From Pedobacter sp. KBW06 (GTDB lineage Bacteria; Bacteroidota; Bacteroidia; Sphingobacteriales; Sphingobacteriaceae): a stretch of 64,000 bases of DNA. The stretch spans positions 1,327,133 to 1,391,132 of the forward strand of contig NZ_QAJL01000001.1 of assembly GCF_003852525.1 (NCBI RefSeq). Reading direction: 5' to 3'. Position 1 is the stretch's first letter. Each line of letters starts with the position of its first letter. The position numbers and the translations under genes are program-made. Positions 52,516-62,240 of this stretch are shown here, piece after piece. The notes under the pieces are model-generated. The model searched no databases. It worked only from the letters and a program-made list of their open reading frames with translations, and had not been told where the DNA came from.

Positions 52516-54855
52516 TTAATAACTTAATGTAATTCCGCCGCCATAGCCCATATCGCTGTCGTAATGCGTGGACAAAGAGAAATATTTGGTAACGATATAC
52601 CGGAAACCAGTCATATATTCTTTATCTGTATTTGCAGAAAAACTAAACCTTAACCTGTTCGTAACCGGAACATCTTCACGTTTCAACTGAAAACGCAGCT
52701 TGCCCTTGCTATCCACCCTTGCTTCGGCAACAATCAGCATGGGCAAGGTGTATTGGATACCCGCAGTTATTGCCTTTCTGTTCTTTTGATTGCTCAGCTG
52801 TCCGAACATATTCTTTTCGCTTTCATTTCTGACCGGGTTATAATGATAATCGAAACCTATAAAAGGAAACAGCCATTGGGTCTTACCCAAATACCTGCCG
52901 AAATAGGTCTCACTTTCCATACCATGGTGCGCTTTGAAGCCTAATCTCCATTCCGTAGAAAGACGGTAACGGGTATTGGATAACATCAGCTGTCCATCGC
53001 TTCCATTGCTTTCCAGTCCGGCCATTCCCATCAGGTGAAACTTCCTGTCGTCGCTGTTTAACATACGTTGCGCATACTTAGGATTCGGAATTTCAGGATT
53101 TGGAGGGGAATTTTCATAGCTGAAGACCCTTCCCATCCCACTCATCATGTGGTAAAGGATATGGCAGTGAAAAAACCAATCGCCACTTTCAGTCGCCGCA
53201 AATTCAAGGGTATCAGTTTCCATAGGCAGGATATCCAGTACATTCTTTAGTGGCGCATATTCTCCCTGTCCGTTTAATACCCTAAAATCATGCCCATGTA
53301 AATGCATCGGATGACGCATCATAGAGTTGTTATAGAGGATAATTTTTACATTCTCTCCTTTTTTAATCAGGATTCGATCTGATTCAGAAACAGTTTTATT
53401 GTCCAGGGTCCAGACATAGCGGTCCATATTTCCGGTCAGCTCAAACTTCAGCAACCTTTCCGGTCCTTTCCTAAGTGTCGTCTTCTCCGTAGCACGCAGC
53501 ATTCCGTAATTTAGGGTTACGATTTCGGAATCAGCTCCCCCCATCTCCATGCCTTCCATATTGCCCATGGTTTTCTTATGATCCATGGTTTTCTTATCAT
53601 GGCCTTTCTTTTCCACTTTCTTCGTTGTTTTTCCCGCTTCGGCTCCTGTAATCTCCGGATACATGACATTGTTCATATCCATTTGCTGATTGCTCATTTC
53701 CATCCCTTCCATTGGCGCCATGCTTCCATCCATTTTCATCATGTCGTTCATCATCTTCATCCCTTCAAAGTATTTCAGCTTGCCTAAAGGTTTTGCCGGC
53801 ATCTTCATCCCCGCCCCCAGCCAGATTGAAGTTGAATTGGTCCGGTCTTCTGCGGTCGACAAAAACTCATACTGCATATTTTGCGGGATGGTGACAACCA
53901 CATCGTAGGTTTCTGAAGGAGCAATGATCAGCCGGTCTACTTCCACAGGCTCCACATCATTGCCATCGTTGCCGACCACAGTAATTTTTCCTCCTGAATA
54001 ACTGAGCCAGAAATAAGTAGAGGCTCCTCCATTGACCATCCTCAGCCTCACCTTATCCCCCGCCTTAAACTGAGCATAGCTGAGTTCAGGTTTCCCATTG
54101 CTGAGAAACTTTTCATAATAGACATCACTCACATCCATCGCACTCATCCGCTTCCATTCATTGGTCAGCTTGGTTTTAAAATGTCCTTTTTGTATCGCTT
54201 CAGCATAACTTTGGGTTGTTCCTTTTTTAATGGCAAACCAATCGTTCGCTGTATGTAAAAAGCGGTCTGCCTCCATCGGGTTCATATCCGTCCAGTCGCT
54301 CAATACCACAGGAATGGTCGGAATCTCCGGTTCATTCACCTTATTAAAAATCAGCGCTCCGTACATTCCGCTTTGCTCCTGCATTTCTGTATGACTATGG
54401 TACCAATAGGTACCGTTCTGGATAACCGGAAATTTGTAAACAAAAGTAGCATGAGGCTTAATCGGCATCTGTGTCAGATAGGGAACACCATCATAACGGT
54501 TGGGCAGAAAAACACCATGCCAGTGGATCGAGGTCTCCATATGCATGAGGTTGTGTACATATACCACCGCCGTATCTCCTTCGGTAAAGGTCAGCACAGG
54601 TCCGGGAATACTGCCATTAATGGCAATCGCCTTTTTCTCTTTTCCCGAATAATTAACCGTTGTATCCTTAATGTATAAGTCGTAACGTACTGATTTAGGC
54701 TGCGCTTTTACTTTCAAACTGCTTTTCTCCAATACAACCGGCTTTCCTGAAACGGCTTTCTTCGGTTGCCCCACCGGCATTTGATGCCCTTCATGTTGTG
54801 CAAGGACCATTTGCGAAAAGCCAAACAACAGTACCATTATTAATGTCCTTTTCAT
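52516..54855 (-). CDS. copA: CopA-type multicopper oxidase with C-terminal CopB-like barrel domain
   Basis: 779 aa, about 170 longer than ordinary CopA. Signal peptide (ending VLAQ), three cupredoxin domains with all copper motifs: HWHG at 111-114, HSH at 153-155, HPMHLHGHDF at 515-524 and HCHILYHMMSGM at 563-574 (type 1 His-Cys-His-Met). A Met/His-rich segment at about 349-441 (MEGMEMSNQQMDM) should bind Cu(I). Residues about 605-779 resemble CopB outer-membrane proteins (alternating strands, final YGGGITLSY), implying a natural fusion. It oxidises Cu(I) in the periplasm. Confidence 0.9.
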   Translation of the reverse strand: MKRTLIMVLLFGFSQMVLAQHEGHQMPVGQPKKAVSGKPVVLEKSSLKVKAQPKSVRYDLYIKDTTVNYSGKEKKAIAINGSIPGPVLTFTEGDTAVVYVHNLMHMETSIHWHGVFLPNRYDGVPYLTQMPIKPHATFVYKFPVIQNGTYWYHSHTEMQEQSGMYGALIFNKVNEPEIPTIPVVLSDWTDMNPMEADRFLHTANDWFAIKKGTTQSYAEAIQKGHFKTKLTNEWKRMSAMDVSDVYYEKFLSNGKPELSYAQFKAGDKVRLRMVNGGASTYFWLSYSGGKITVVGNDGNDVEPVEVDRLIIAPSETYDVVVTIPQNMQYEFLSTAEDRTNSTSIWLGAGMKMPAKPLGKLKYFEGMKMMNDMMKMDGSMAPMEGMEMSNQQMDMNNVMYPEITGAEAGKTTKKVEKKGHDKKTMDHKKTMGNMEGMEMGGADSEIVTLNYGMLRATEKTTLRKGPERLLKFELTGNMDRYVWTLDNKTVSESDRILIKKGENVKIILYNNSMMRHPMHLHGHDFRVLNGQGEYAPLKNVLDILPMETDTLEFAATESGDWFFHCHILYHMMSGMGRVFSYENSPPNPEIPNPKYAQRMLNSDDRKFHLMGMAGLESNGSDGQLMLSNTRYRLSTEWRLGFKAHHGMESETYFGRYLGKTQWLFPFIGFDYHYNPVRNESEKNMFGQLSNQKNRKAITAGIQYTLPMLIVAEARVDSKGKLRFQLKREDVPVTNRLRFSFSANTDKEYMTGFRYIVTKYFSLSTHYDSDMGYGGGITLSY

Positions 54856-54858
54856 AGG

Positions 54859-55323
54859 TTATTTGTTTAATGAAATGCGGTCCCTTGTGCTGTTCAGCCA
54901 AGCTATAATCAGGGCTTTATCACTTGAGGACAACTTTGCATTTTTGTGAATCAGGATATAAGAAGACAAAGGCATGCTGTTGTCTTCTATACTACCTGCA
55001 ATAGATTTTAATTTACTTTTTTGCTTGCGCAGAGAGTAAGTTCCAAACTCGTTAAAATTCAATTCTTCTTTCCCTTCCCGGATGTGCTCTGCCAGCCACC
55101 AACCCAGAGGTTGGATATTTGCGTACCAGGGATAAATGGTGCTGTTGCTATGACAGTCATAACAAGCCCTTTTAAAAATCCCATGTACCTGCTCCGGCAT
55201 CCCATAAAGACTGCTGATATCAGCTTCAGGAGCCTGCCCGCGTTCATTGCGGACAGGTCTGATCAACTGAATAATTAGAAATAAAGCGAATAAGGTCAAT
55301 AGCACCACCTTTGTCCTTTTCAT
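54859..55323 (-). CDS. Haem-binding domain protein (CxxCH)
   Basis: 154 aa, N-terminal membrane anchor (KVVLLTLFALFLIIQLI), then a single c-type haem motif CYDCH at 54-58 within the Haem_bd-type context ACYDCHSNSTIYPWYANIQPLGWWLAEHI. Probably a periplasmic cytochrome-like protein passing electrons or binding metal for the copper operon. Three bases separate its stop from copA. Confidence 0.87.
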   Translation of the reverse strand: MKRTKVVLLTLFALFLIIQLIRPVRNERGQAPEADISSLYGMPEQVHGIFKRACYDCHSNSTIYPWYANIQPLGWWLAEHIREGKEELNFNEFGTYSLRKQKSKLKSIAGSIEDNSMPLSSYILIHKNAKLSSSDKALIIAWLNSTRDRISLNK

Positions 55324-55332
55324 GAATATCGT

Positions 55333-55908
55333 CTAATTAAGTTCTTCCTTCAGCGATCCACAGTCAGGCATTGACTTTCCTAAATATGGATTTTTGATTT
55401 CCTTTGTTTCGCTGAGCCAATTCGCTCCTTTTTTACCGTTATACATTGGACAATGGTCAAAATATAACTTCTGACCAGTTCCTACAGCTTTTGCCAGGTC
55501 ATAGATATCCTGACTTAAACTTTCAAAATGTTCCCTTTGATGGTGAATATTACCGACATTCTCTCCGATATGTTCCGCATGTTCTTTTACAGCACCTTCT
55601 ATGTCCCCATAGATTTTGGCCTGCTCAGCACTTAACGTTGTTTTATCAAATGCCGCCATAGCTTTCATCATTGCATTTCCAGCCTCCGCAGCCGCTTTAT
55701 CATCATCTGCCACCAACGCATTTTTCAGTTGCAGGTAGCCATTAATGATTCCATCTGCCGGAGCAGGTTTTGTTTTTTCTGATGAAGTTAGGGATGCCGT
55801 AGTATCTGTATTTTGTGTTGAATCCGATGGACTGGTCGTAGAACTGCTGTTGCTGCACGCAGCAAGAAATAAAGTAGAAAGCAGTGTACTAAAGATGAAT
55901 AGTTTCAT
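55333..55908 (-). CDS. DUF3347-family lipoprotein (copper operon)
   Basis: 191 aa with a lipoprotein signal (LFLAACSNSS) and a Ser/Thr linker. The DUF3347 domain (about 50-190) ends in the metal-like motif YFDHCPMYN, then GANWLSETKEIKNPYLGKSMPDCG, with Cys, His and Met well placed for copper. In many Bacteroidetes this domain is fused to CusB-type efflux adaptors. Second of two paralogues in tandem. Confidence 0.87.
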   Translation of the reverse strand: MKLFIFSTLLSTLFLAACSNSSSTTSPSDSTQNTDTTASLTSSEKTKPAPADGIINGYLQLKNALVADDDKAAAEAGNAMMKAMAAFDKTTLSAEQAKIYGDIEGAVKEHAEHIGENVGNIHHQREHFESLSQDIYDLAKAVGTGQKLYFDHCPMYNGKKGANWLSETKEIKNPYLGKSMPDCGSLKEELN

Positions 55909-55941
55909 TTTATTAGATTAAGATAAGTTAATTTTTTAAGA

Positions 55942-56415
55942 TTATTTAAGTGTTTCCGTTACTTTGCCGCAAGTCAGCATGGCAGTTCCGTAGTAAGGAT
56001 TTTTGATCGCTGATTCTTTACTGAGCCAGTTGACCTTTTTCATCGGGCAATAGATCTTATAAATCGGATCAGAGCTCAGCTTTACAGACTTTGCGAGCGC
56101 AAACATGTGCTCGGAAAACTCCGCAAGATAAACGCGTTGTTCTTTCAGATCTTTTGTAGCAGAAATGGAGGAAGCATCTTTAAGAAGTGCTTTACGGTCA
56201 GCCTCAGGAAGGCCTTTTGCCACTAAGGCTGATTTTGAAAATGCTTCGGCCGTATTGGCTGCCAGCGTAGGGTTTCCTTTTACCAGGGCATCCTTGATCT
56301 GATAATATAAATCGAGTAACTGATCCGGTTTCGAATCATGAGTAGGGTCCTGTGCAAAACCATTTTGCACAAAGAAGGTTGCAACGAAGGCAACGATAAG
56401 AAATATCTTTTTCAT
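55942..56415 (-). CDS. DUF3347-family exported protein (copper operon)
   Basis: 157 aa, signal peptide (ending GFAQ) rather than lipobox, then one DUF3347 domain with the same ending in shorter form: YKIYCPMKKVNWLSKESAIKNPYYGTAMLTCG. Paralogue of the next gene. Probably a soluble periplasmic copper-binding protein, with the other the membrane-bound version (inference). Confidence 0.87.
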   Translation of the reverse strand: MKKIFLIVAFVATFFVQNGFAQDPTHDSKPDQLLDLYYQIKDALVKGNPTLAANTAEAFSKSALVAKGLPEADRKALLKDASSISATKDLKEQRVYLAEFSEHMFALAKSVKLSSDPIYKIYCPMKKVNWLSKESAIKNPYYGTAMLTCGKVTETLK

Positions 56416-56489
56416 TTTGATTGAATTGATGTTAAAAGCAAATGGGATTAGCGCAATGCTAACCTGAAAAACGCTGTTAAAACATCATC

Positions 56490-56948
56490 TCAAATCTGAA
56501 AACTTTGCAGGGCAATCCTGATGTCAGGAATGGGGGGATGTTCATCCCGAACAAAATATTTGGGACGAAGGGTGTACAATGAAGACACAGAGGCCTCCAA
56601 AAGGACGTAATTTGGAAATATAAGGGTATAAAATGGCTGATAAGTACTGAACTCCAAAACCGGAGGACTCAGCTTATCGGTCTTTTCGATTTTTTGGACC
56701 TGATCTGTACAACAGTCCCCGTTTGTTTTTTTCTCCTTGGAGGAATGATGGTGATCTCCTTTCGATGCATGGTGATCGTGTTCGCCTTTATGGTGATGAT
56801 GGTCTGCTTTCGATTCCCTGGCATCGTGATGATGGGCTTTAACGGCCCCCATTCCCATACCTACCGAGCAGGCAAAACCAACCACCGTATTCAAAAGGAA
56901 TACGATCAGGAGGAAAACTGCTTTTCGGGATATGGCGGACTTTCTGTT
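56490..56948 (-). CDS. His-rich exported protein (copper operon)
   Basis: About 152 aa from the ATG at 56948 (MNRKSAISRK). A membrane segment or signal (AVFLLIVFLLNTVVGFACSVGMGMG) is followed by a His-rich stretch with repeated HHHD/HHHH/KGDHHHSSKE units, then GDCCTDQVQK with two adjacent Cys. No known family; composition points to metal buffering or sensing. First gene of the operon, 75 bases before the first DUF3347 gene. Confidence 0.75.
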   Translation of the reverse strand, partial: NRKSAISRKAVFLLIVFLLNTVVGFACSVGMGMGAVKAHHHDARESKADHHHHKGEHDHHASKGDHHHSSKEKKTNGDCCTDQVQKIEKTDKLSPPVLEFSTYQPFYTLIFPNYVLLEASVSSLYTLRPKYFVRDEHPPIPDIRIALQSFQI

Positions 56949-56957
56949 CATCAGACA

Positions 56958-56965
56958 CAAAGTTA
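56958..56965 (-). promoter_or_regulatory. Possible -7 element of the copper operon
   Basis: Minus-strand TAACTTTG fits TAnnTTTG, with TTG at 56985-56983 in an approximate -33 position (17-base spacing). It lies 9 bases before the ATG at 56948, so the leader would be very short. Confidence 0.33.
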
Positions 56966-57136
56966 ATTCAGTTATCCTACAACAATTTATATAATTCTGT
57001 GAAATTTTTATAAGATACGGTCAGGACAAAAGGGCTGACAAACAAGCGCTTATTGAAAACTACGAAATTCCTTTTTACAGACCTGGGATTTGCATCTTTC
57101 TGAGCGGTATCTTTGCTCCCGTTAATACCATTGATT

Positions 57137-58099
57137 ATGCTAAAAAGAATCTCCTGTATTTTATCCTTCGTACTCCTTAGCGGACTCAGCTCCTTTGCGC
57201 AGCAAACGAACACGTCCTTTAAGATCGTTCCCCTTGGCGTTAAAGGTGGTGATGATGAAAGTAATCTCTCAGCCTACCTCCTTGCCCCTCTTCAGAGCGA
57301 CAACTATATCGCCCTTGACGCAGGAACCATTCATGCAGGCATTCAAAAAGCAATTCAACGTGGCATCTTTAAAGGCTCTACTCAGGAGGTCCTGAAAAAA
57401 CAGGTGAAAGGCTATTTAATATCCCATGCCCATCTGGATCACCTGGCGGGCCTGATCATCAATTCTCCGGCAGATAGTTCCAAAAATATATATTCAATGC
57501 CAAAAGTGTTAAACATCATCAGGGATAAATACTTTACCTGGGATGCCTGGGCAAACTTTGCAAATGAAGGAGAAAAACCTCAATTGAAAAAATACACCTA
57601 TACCCCACTTGAAGAAGACAAGTCTCAGGCTTTGGATGGAACAGAGATGACGGTTCAGGCTTATACTTTGAGTCATGGCAACCCTTATCAAAGCACTGCC
57701 TTTCTGCTGAAAGCCAATGAAAGTTATGTTTTGTATTTGGGAGATACCGGAGCTGACGAGATCGAAAAGTCCGACCGCTTAAAGAAATTATGGCAAAAAG
57801 TAGCGCCATTGGTAAATTCAGGCCAGTTAAAGGCGATATTCTTAGAAGTATCTTTCCCGAATGAGCAGCCCGAAAACCAACTCTTCGGACACCTGACCCC
57901 AAAACTCTTTTTTAAAGAACTTCAGCAATTACAACAACTAACTGAAACCGCAGCTTTCAGAAAACTCTCCTTTATCGTCACACATCGGAAACCGCCAATT
58001 TATAAAGAAGAAAGAATCAAAAAACAACTCAAAGCCGCAAACAACTTAAATTTAAAGTTAATTTTTCCGGAGCAAGGACGGATGTTAATAATAAATTAA
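57137..58099 (+). CDS. Class II 3',5'-cyclic-nucleotide phosphodiesterase-like MBL-fold protein
   Basis: About 320 aa from the ATG at 57137 (MLKRISCILSFVLLSG), which opens a signal peptide ending SFAQ. The metal motif HAHLDH is at 97-102, with GYLISHAHLDHLAGL typical of class II (CpdP/PDE1) enzymes; YLGDTGADEIE and IFLEVSFPNEQ follow, then FIVTHRKPP. This class hydrolyses cAMP or cGMP and has exported bacterial members. Divergent from the copper operon and followed by an Oar-like receptor gene 55 bases on. Confidence 0.87.
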   Translation: MLKRISCILSFVLLSGLSSFAQQTNTSFKIVPLGVKGGDDESNLSAYLLAPLQSDNYIALDAGTIHAGIQKAIQRGIFKGSTQEVLKKQVKGYLISHAHLDHLAGLIINSPADSSKNIYSMPKVLNIIRDKYFTWDAWANFANEGEKPQLKKYTYTPLEEDKSQALDGTEMTVQAYTLSHGNPYQSTAFLLKANESYVLYLGDTGADEIEKSDRLKKLWQKVAPLVNSGQLKAIFLEVSFPNEQPENQLFGHLTPKLFFKELQQLQQLTETAAFRKLSFIVTHRKPPIYKEERIKKQLKAANNLNLKLIFPEQGRMLIIN

Positions 58100-58132
58100 C
58101 ACAACACTATCATAAAGACTGCTTTCAAGAAG

Positions 58133-58140
58133 TAATTTTG
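58133..58140 (+). promoter_or_regulatory. Promoter -7 element for the Oar-like receptor
   Basis: TAATTTTG matches TAnnTTTG, 14 bases before the ATG at 58155. No clear -33 element. Confidence 0.42.
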
Positions 58141-58154
58141 CAGAAAAAAACTTC

Positions 58155-61100
58155 ATGAAAAAACATCTATTCCTATTTCTACTGACTACTTTTTTGATGC
58201 TCGGCGGACAATTGGTCCGGGCACAAAATGAAACTACCGCTTCCATCAATGGTTTGGTTGCAGACGCAGGAGGCCCGATTGCGGGCGCATCTGTGATTGC
58301 AGTTCATGAGCCTTCAGGGACAAGATATGCCACATCAACCCGGTCAGATGGCCGATACAATATTCCGGCGATGCGAATCGGCGGTCCTTATTCCATCACA
58401 GTATCCTTTGTAGGTTACAAAAGCAATACCGACCGCATAGAAAAACTGGCCCTGAGTCAGAATGCAACTTTAAATGTGAAGCTGAGCGAAGATGCCAATA
58501 ACCTGTCGGAAGTTACGGTGACCGCTACACAAAGCAAGGTCTTTAATTCCGGCAGAACGGGTGCCGCACAAAACATTTCCAGAACCGCAATTCAGAACTT
58601 ACCTACCTTAAACAGAAGTTTTACAGATTTCGTGAAACTTACACCGCAGTTTTCGGTGCAGTTCGGCAGTCCGAGCTTTGCAGGAAGAAGCAATGTAGGT
58701 AATAACTTCACAGTCGATGGTGCCTTGTTTAACAATGCTTTTGGTTTACAGGGAACGATTGGCAGCCAGACTGGCTCTCAGCCGATCAACATGGATGCTT
58801 TTGAAGAGATCAATGTCAATATCGCACCTTACGACATCCGCCAAAGCGGATTTACAGGAGCTGCAATCAATGCAGTAACGAAAAGTGGAACGAACGAATT
58901 TCAGGGAACCCTAAACAGTTACTTCCGAAACCAGGACCTCGTTAATGATTACAACTATGCCGGACTGAAAGCACCGGTTACGAATTTTAACCTGAAAGGA
59001 TATGGATTGACCCTGGGTGGTCCGATCATCAAAAACAAATTGTTCTTCTTCTTAAGCGGAGAACTCGAAAGACGTACTGATCCGGGAACCGGTTTTGTGG
59101 CTTCCCGTGATGGCAGCACCGGACCAAATGTCTCTCAGGTGAAAGCAGAAAACCTGGACGCATTGAGTACCTATCTGCAGGGATTGGGATATAATCCAGG
59201 TCCATATCAAAACTATGCCCTCAATACCAGAAGTGATAAATTATCTGCCAAAGTGGATTACAACATTGACGATAAAAACACTTTAAGTTTAAAATACTTC
59301 TATTTCAGGTCTTATAAAGACATCCTGCCCAGCAACAGTGGTGCACCGGCAAACAACCGTCAGCCATCCAGACAAGGACTTCCATTCCAGTCTGCCGGTT
59401 ACGGAATCAATAACAACATGGACAACCTGAACCTGGAATTCAGAACCCGGATCAGCAACACCATCTCCAATCAGCTGACAGTTGGATTCAACAACATGAA
59501 CGATTTCAGAGAGTCTAAAGGTGGTAAACCATTCCCGCTGGTAGACATCATGAATTCCGATGGGACCTCCTCCACGGCTTTCGGTTATGAACCGTTCACT
59601 GCTTTCAACACCCTGAAAACAAAAGTTTATCAGGTAACAGATAACTTAAACATCTATGCAGGCCGTCATGAAATCACCCTTGGTTTCAACTATGAAGGCT
59701 ATAGAACCTTAAACGGTTTTGCCCCGAATTACTATGGCGCCTATTCTTTCAAAAGCCTGGATGATTTTTACAGCAGTGCGAAAAACGGGGTCTCTAACGC
59801 CGCCAATTACAGCATTCAGTATTCTGTAATGCCTGACGGATCTTTTCCTTATGCCAAAACACAATCCAATATCTATGGTTTGTATGTACAGGATGCCTTT
59901 ACCATCAGCGATCAGTTTAAGTTAACCGCCGGACTCCGTGCCGACTTAACCGACATCTCCTCTTCTTCAACCCTGAGGAACGAGAATGTAGAGAATCTGA
60001 GCTTTGTGAACGGAGAGAAAATCGATGTCAGCAGATACCCAAAAACCGCGATATTATGGTCGCCGAGACTGGGCTTTAACTGGAATGTAAACAACGAAGG
60101 TAAAACACAGGTTCGCGGTGGAACCGGACTATTCACGGGCCGCCCGCCATTGGTATGGATCTCTAACCAATCGAGCAATAACGGGGTTCAGTTTGGATCA
60201 GAATCCATCGCAAACCCAACAAACCGTCCTTTTACCCCGGATGTTGACGCTTATAGAAATGTAAACAAATCTACAGCATCGAGCAATACCGCTTACAACC
60301 TGGCGGTAACCGCACCTGATTTCAAGTTTATGCAGGTATGGCGCTCCAACCTGGCGGTAGACCAGAAACTTCCGGGAGGAATCAACGGAACGATTGAAGC
60401 TTTATATTCAAAAGACATCAATTCCGTTTATTTCAGGAATGTGAACCTGAATACCAACGACTCCAGCCCATTAGTCGGTGCAGACAACCGCCCGGTTTAT
60501 AAAAGCTCCAGAATCTATGGTCCGGGTACACCAACACCTGCAAAACCAAACATTTCTGACGCGATAGTGATGACAAATACCAACAAAGGATACAGCTTAT
60601 CCTTAACAGGAACACTCTCGAAAGAATTTAAAGGAGGCTTTTTCGCAACCGCAGGTTATACCTATACCGATTCCCGCTCTGTAAATGATGGAGGAACGAT
60701 TGCACAATCCATGTGGAGAGACAGACAGGTTTCCGGAGATCCCAACTCGGATGCCATGTCGTACTCTACTTATATGGTGAAAAGCCGTTTTATCGCTTCA
60801 CTGGTTTACAGAAAAGAATACTTCAATCACCTTGGAACCACGGTCTCGATGTTCTATCAGTTACAGGATGGACTTAGATATTCTTACACTTATGGTGGCG
60901 ACCTTAACAATGACGGCCTGAAAGGCAATGACCTGATTTATGTGCCGAGAAATAAATCTGAAATCATACTGGTACCGGAAATCACTGATAAAACCACCGA
61001 TTTGCGGACACCTGATCAAATCTGGGCCCAGCTGGACAGCTATATCAGCCAGGACAACTACCTGAACAAAAGAAGAGGTACCTATGCGCAAAGAAACGGT

Positions 61101-61433
61101 CTGGTAGGAAATATGGTCGGTACATTAGACCTGCGTATTGCACAGGATTTATTCACCAGTGTAAGCAACAAAAAACACTCTTTACAAATTACATTTGACG
61201 TTTTCAATTTCGGAAACCTGCTCAACAAAACATGGGGAGTGCCTAAATTTGCCAACAGGGCCAATGGACTATTGAACTATAAAGGAATAGATCCGCTGAC
61301 CAATAAACCAAGTTTCTCTTTCCCTTACATGGATGCAACGAATGCTTCACCAATGGTGAATTCGTTTTCCAGCAGTATTGATGAAACTGCAAGGTGGAGA
61401 ATGCAGTTCGGCGTAAAATACCGCTTTAACTAA
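58155..61433 (+). CDS. Oar-like TonB-dependent outer-membrane protein
   Basis: 1092 aa: signal peptide (ending LVRAQ), carboxypeptidase-regulatory-like domain (about 28-120, INGLVADAGGPIAGASVIAV), plug-like region (about 125-260, VTVTATQSKVFNSGRTGAAQ, FTVDGALFNNAFG, DIRQSGFTGAAINAVTKSGTN), then a barrel ending RWRMQFGVKYRFN. No STN domain, no SusD partner. Oar proteins transport large substrates or act in cell adhesion; the ligand is unknown. A strong terminator follows. Confidence 0.9.
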   Translation: MKKHLFLFLLTTFLMLGGQLVRAQNETTASINGLVADAGGPIAGASVIAVHEPSGTRYATSTRSDGRYNIPAMRIGGPYSITVSFVGYKSNTDRIEKLALSQNATLNVKLSEDANNLSEVTVTATQSKVFNSGRTGAAQNISRTAIQNLPTLNRSFTDFVKLTPQFSVQFGSPSFAGRSNVGNNFTVDGALFNNAFGLQGTIGSQTGSQPINMDAFEEINVNIAPYDIRQSGFTGAAINAVTKSGTNEFQGTLNSYFRNQDLVNDYNYAGLKAPVTNFNLKGYGLTLGGPIIKNKLFFFLSGELERRTDPGTGFVASRDGSTGPNVSQVKAENLDALSTYLQGLGYNPGPYQNYALNTRSDKLSAKVDYNIDDKNTLSLKYFYFRSYKDILPSNSGAPANNRQPSRQGLPFQSAGYGINNNMDNLNLEFRTRISNTISNQLTVGFNNMNDFRESKGGKPFPLVDIMNSDGTSSTAFGYEPFTAFNTLKTKVYQVTDNLNIYAGRHEITLGFNYEGYRTLNGFAPNYYGAYSFKSLDDFYSSAKNGVSNAANYSIQYSVMPDGSFPYAKTQSNIYGLYVQDAFTISDQFKLTAGLRADLTDISSSSTLRNENVENLSFVNGEKIDVSRYPKTAILWSPRLGFNWNVNNEGKTQVRGGTGLFTGRPPLVWISNQSSNNGVQFGSESIANPTNRPFTPDVDAYRNVNKSTASSNTAYNLAVTAPDFKFMQVWRSNLAVDQKLPGGINGTIEALYSKDINSVYFRNVNLNTNDSSPLVGADNRPVYKSSRIYGPGTPTPAKPNISDAIVMTNTNKGYSLSLTGTLSKEFKGGFFATAGYTYTDSRSVNDGGTIAQSMWRDRQVSGDPNSDAMSYSTYMVKSRFIASLVYRKEYFNHLGTTVSMFYQLQDGLRYSYTYGGDLNNDGLKGNDLIYVPRNKSEIILVPEITDKTTDLRTPDQIWAQLDSYISQDNYLNKRRGTYAQRNGLVGNMVGTLDLRIAQDLFTSVSNKKHSLQITFDVFNFGNLLNKTWGVPKFANRANGLLNYKGIDPLTNKPSFSFPYMDATNASPMVNSFSSSIDETARWRMQFGVKYRFN

Positions 61434-61451
61434 TAAAAGATACCAGTAAAT

Positions 61452-61494
61452 AAAAAAGGTGATGCAGGTGAAATGTCCTGCATCACCTTTTTTT
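61452..61494. terminator. Strong bidirectional terminator
   Basis: AAAAAAGGTGATGCAGG and CCTGCATCACCTTTTTT pair perfectly with an 8-base loop and T-tracts on both strands. It serves the Oar-like gene and the convergent membrane-protein gene. Confidence 0.92.
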
Positions 61495-61518
61495 GTTTAT
61501 CCACCGGCAATTCCACGG

Positions 61519-62238
61519 TTAAACTGCTTTCTTCTCCGGCAACAAAAGCTGTCTGATCGAGCTCAGCTGAGCAAACAATACAAGCGGAACAATAAAAGTG
61601 GGTAACCAATGAAAAGGGAAATAAAGAATGGCAATATTAGGTTGGTCAAAAGCCAGTTTCTGGAATGGAGATGGAGCAGATAAAAGGGCATGAACTACGA
61701 TATTGATCAAAAGCCCAAGACAGACAAAGTTCCAGATCAATATAAAACTTCTGCTTAATTTCCCTTTTCTGAATCCAAACCAGGCAATCAGGGGAGCGGT
61801 AATTCCCGAAAGAACATCAAAATTCCTTCCTTCAAAGGTCATCAGTTCAGGCACAAGCTTATAAATAAACAACAAAAACAGCACAAGCTCTACGGGGACC
61901 CTCACTACATTGATCCAGATGAGTCTTTCCAGTGGCAAAGCATCAATAAAGTACCTTCCTTTTACCGTCAAAAACAGCAATAAGACCAATAGCATTGCCG
62001 GGCCAATCCCAAATAAAATGATCTTCGGGGGAATGGCACCTGGATCTGAGTAATATACATTCCTAAAGGCCAGTATAGCCTGAAAACCTAACCAGAGGAT
62101 CAGTCCAAAGGAGATTACATTTGCTTTGTTCCTGACCTTTTCCAGGCCAGAACCCTTTATCGTCCAATATAAAAGTAAAAGTGCCGCTATAGTCGTCAGG
62201 ACAAATAAAATGGGTACATAAACAGGTAGATTTTCCAT
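61519..62238 (-). CDS. Uncharacterised multi-pass membrane protein
   Basis: 239 aa with about seven hydrophobic segments, beginning YVPILFVLTTIAALLLLYWTI and ending FIVPLVLFAQLSSIRQLLL. Conserved-looking loop residues include RNVYYSDPGAIPPKI and RVPVELVLFLLF. No named family recognised. Its start lies two bases after the DUF3095 stop, so the two genes are cotranscribed. Confidence 0.75.
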   Translation of the reverse strand: MENLPVYVPILFVLTTIAALLLLYWTIKGSGLEKVRNKANVISFGLILWLGFQAILAFRNVYYSDPGAIPPKIILFGIGPAMLLVLLLFLTVKGRYFIDALPLERLIWINVVRVPVELVLFLLFIYKLVPELMTFEGRNFDVLSGITAPLIAWFGFRKGKLSRSFILIWNFVCLGLLINIVVHALLSAPSPFQKLAFDQPNIAILYFPFHWLPTFIVPLVLFAQLSSIRQLLLPEKKAV

Positions 62239-62240
62239 CT

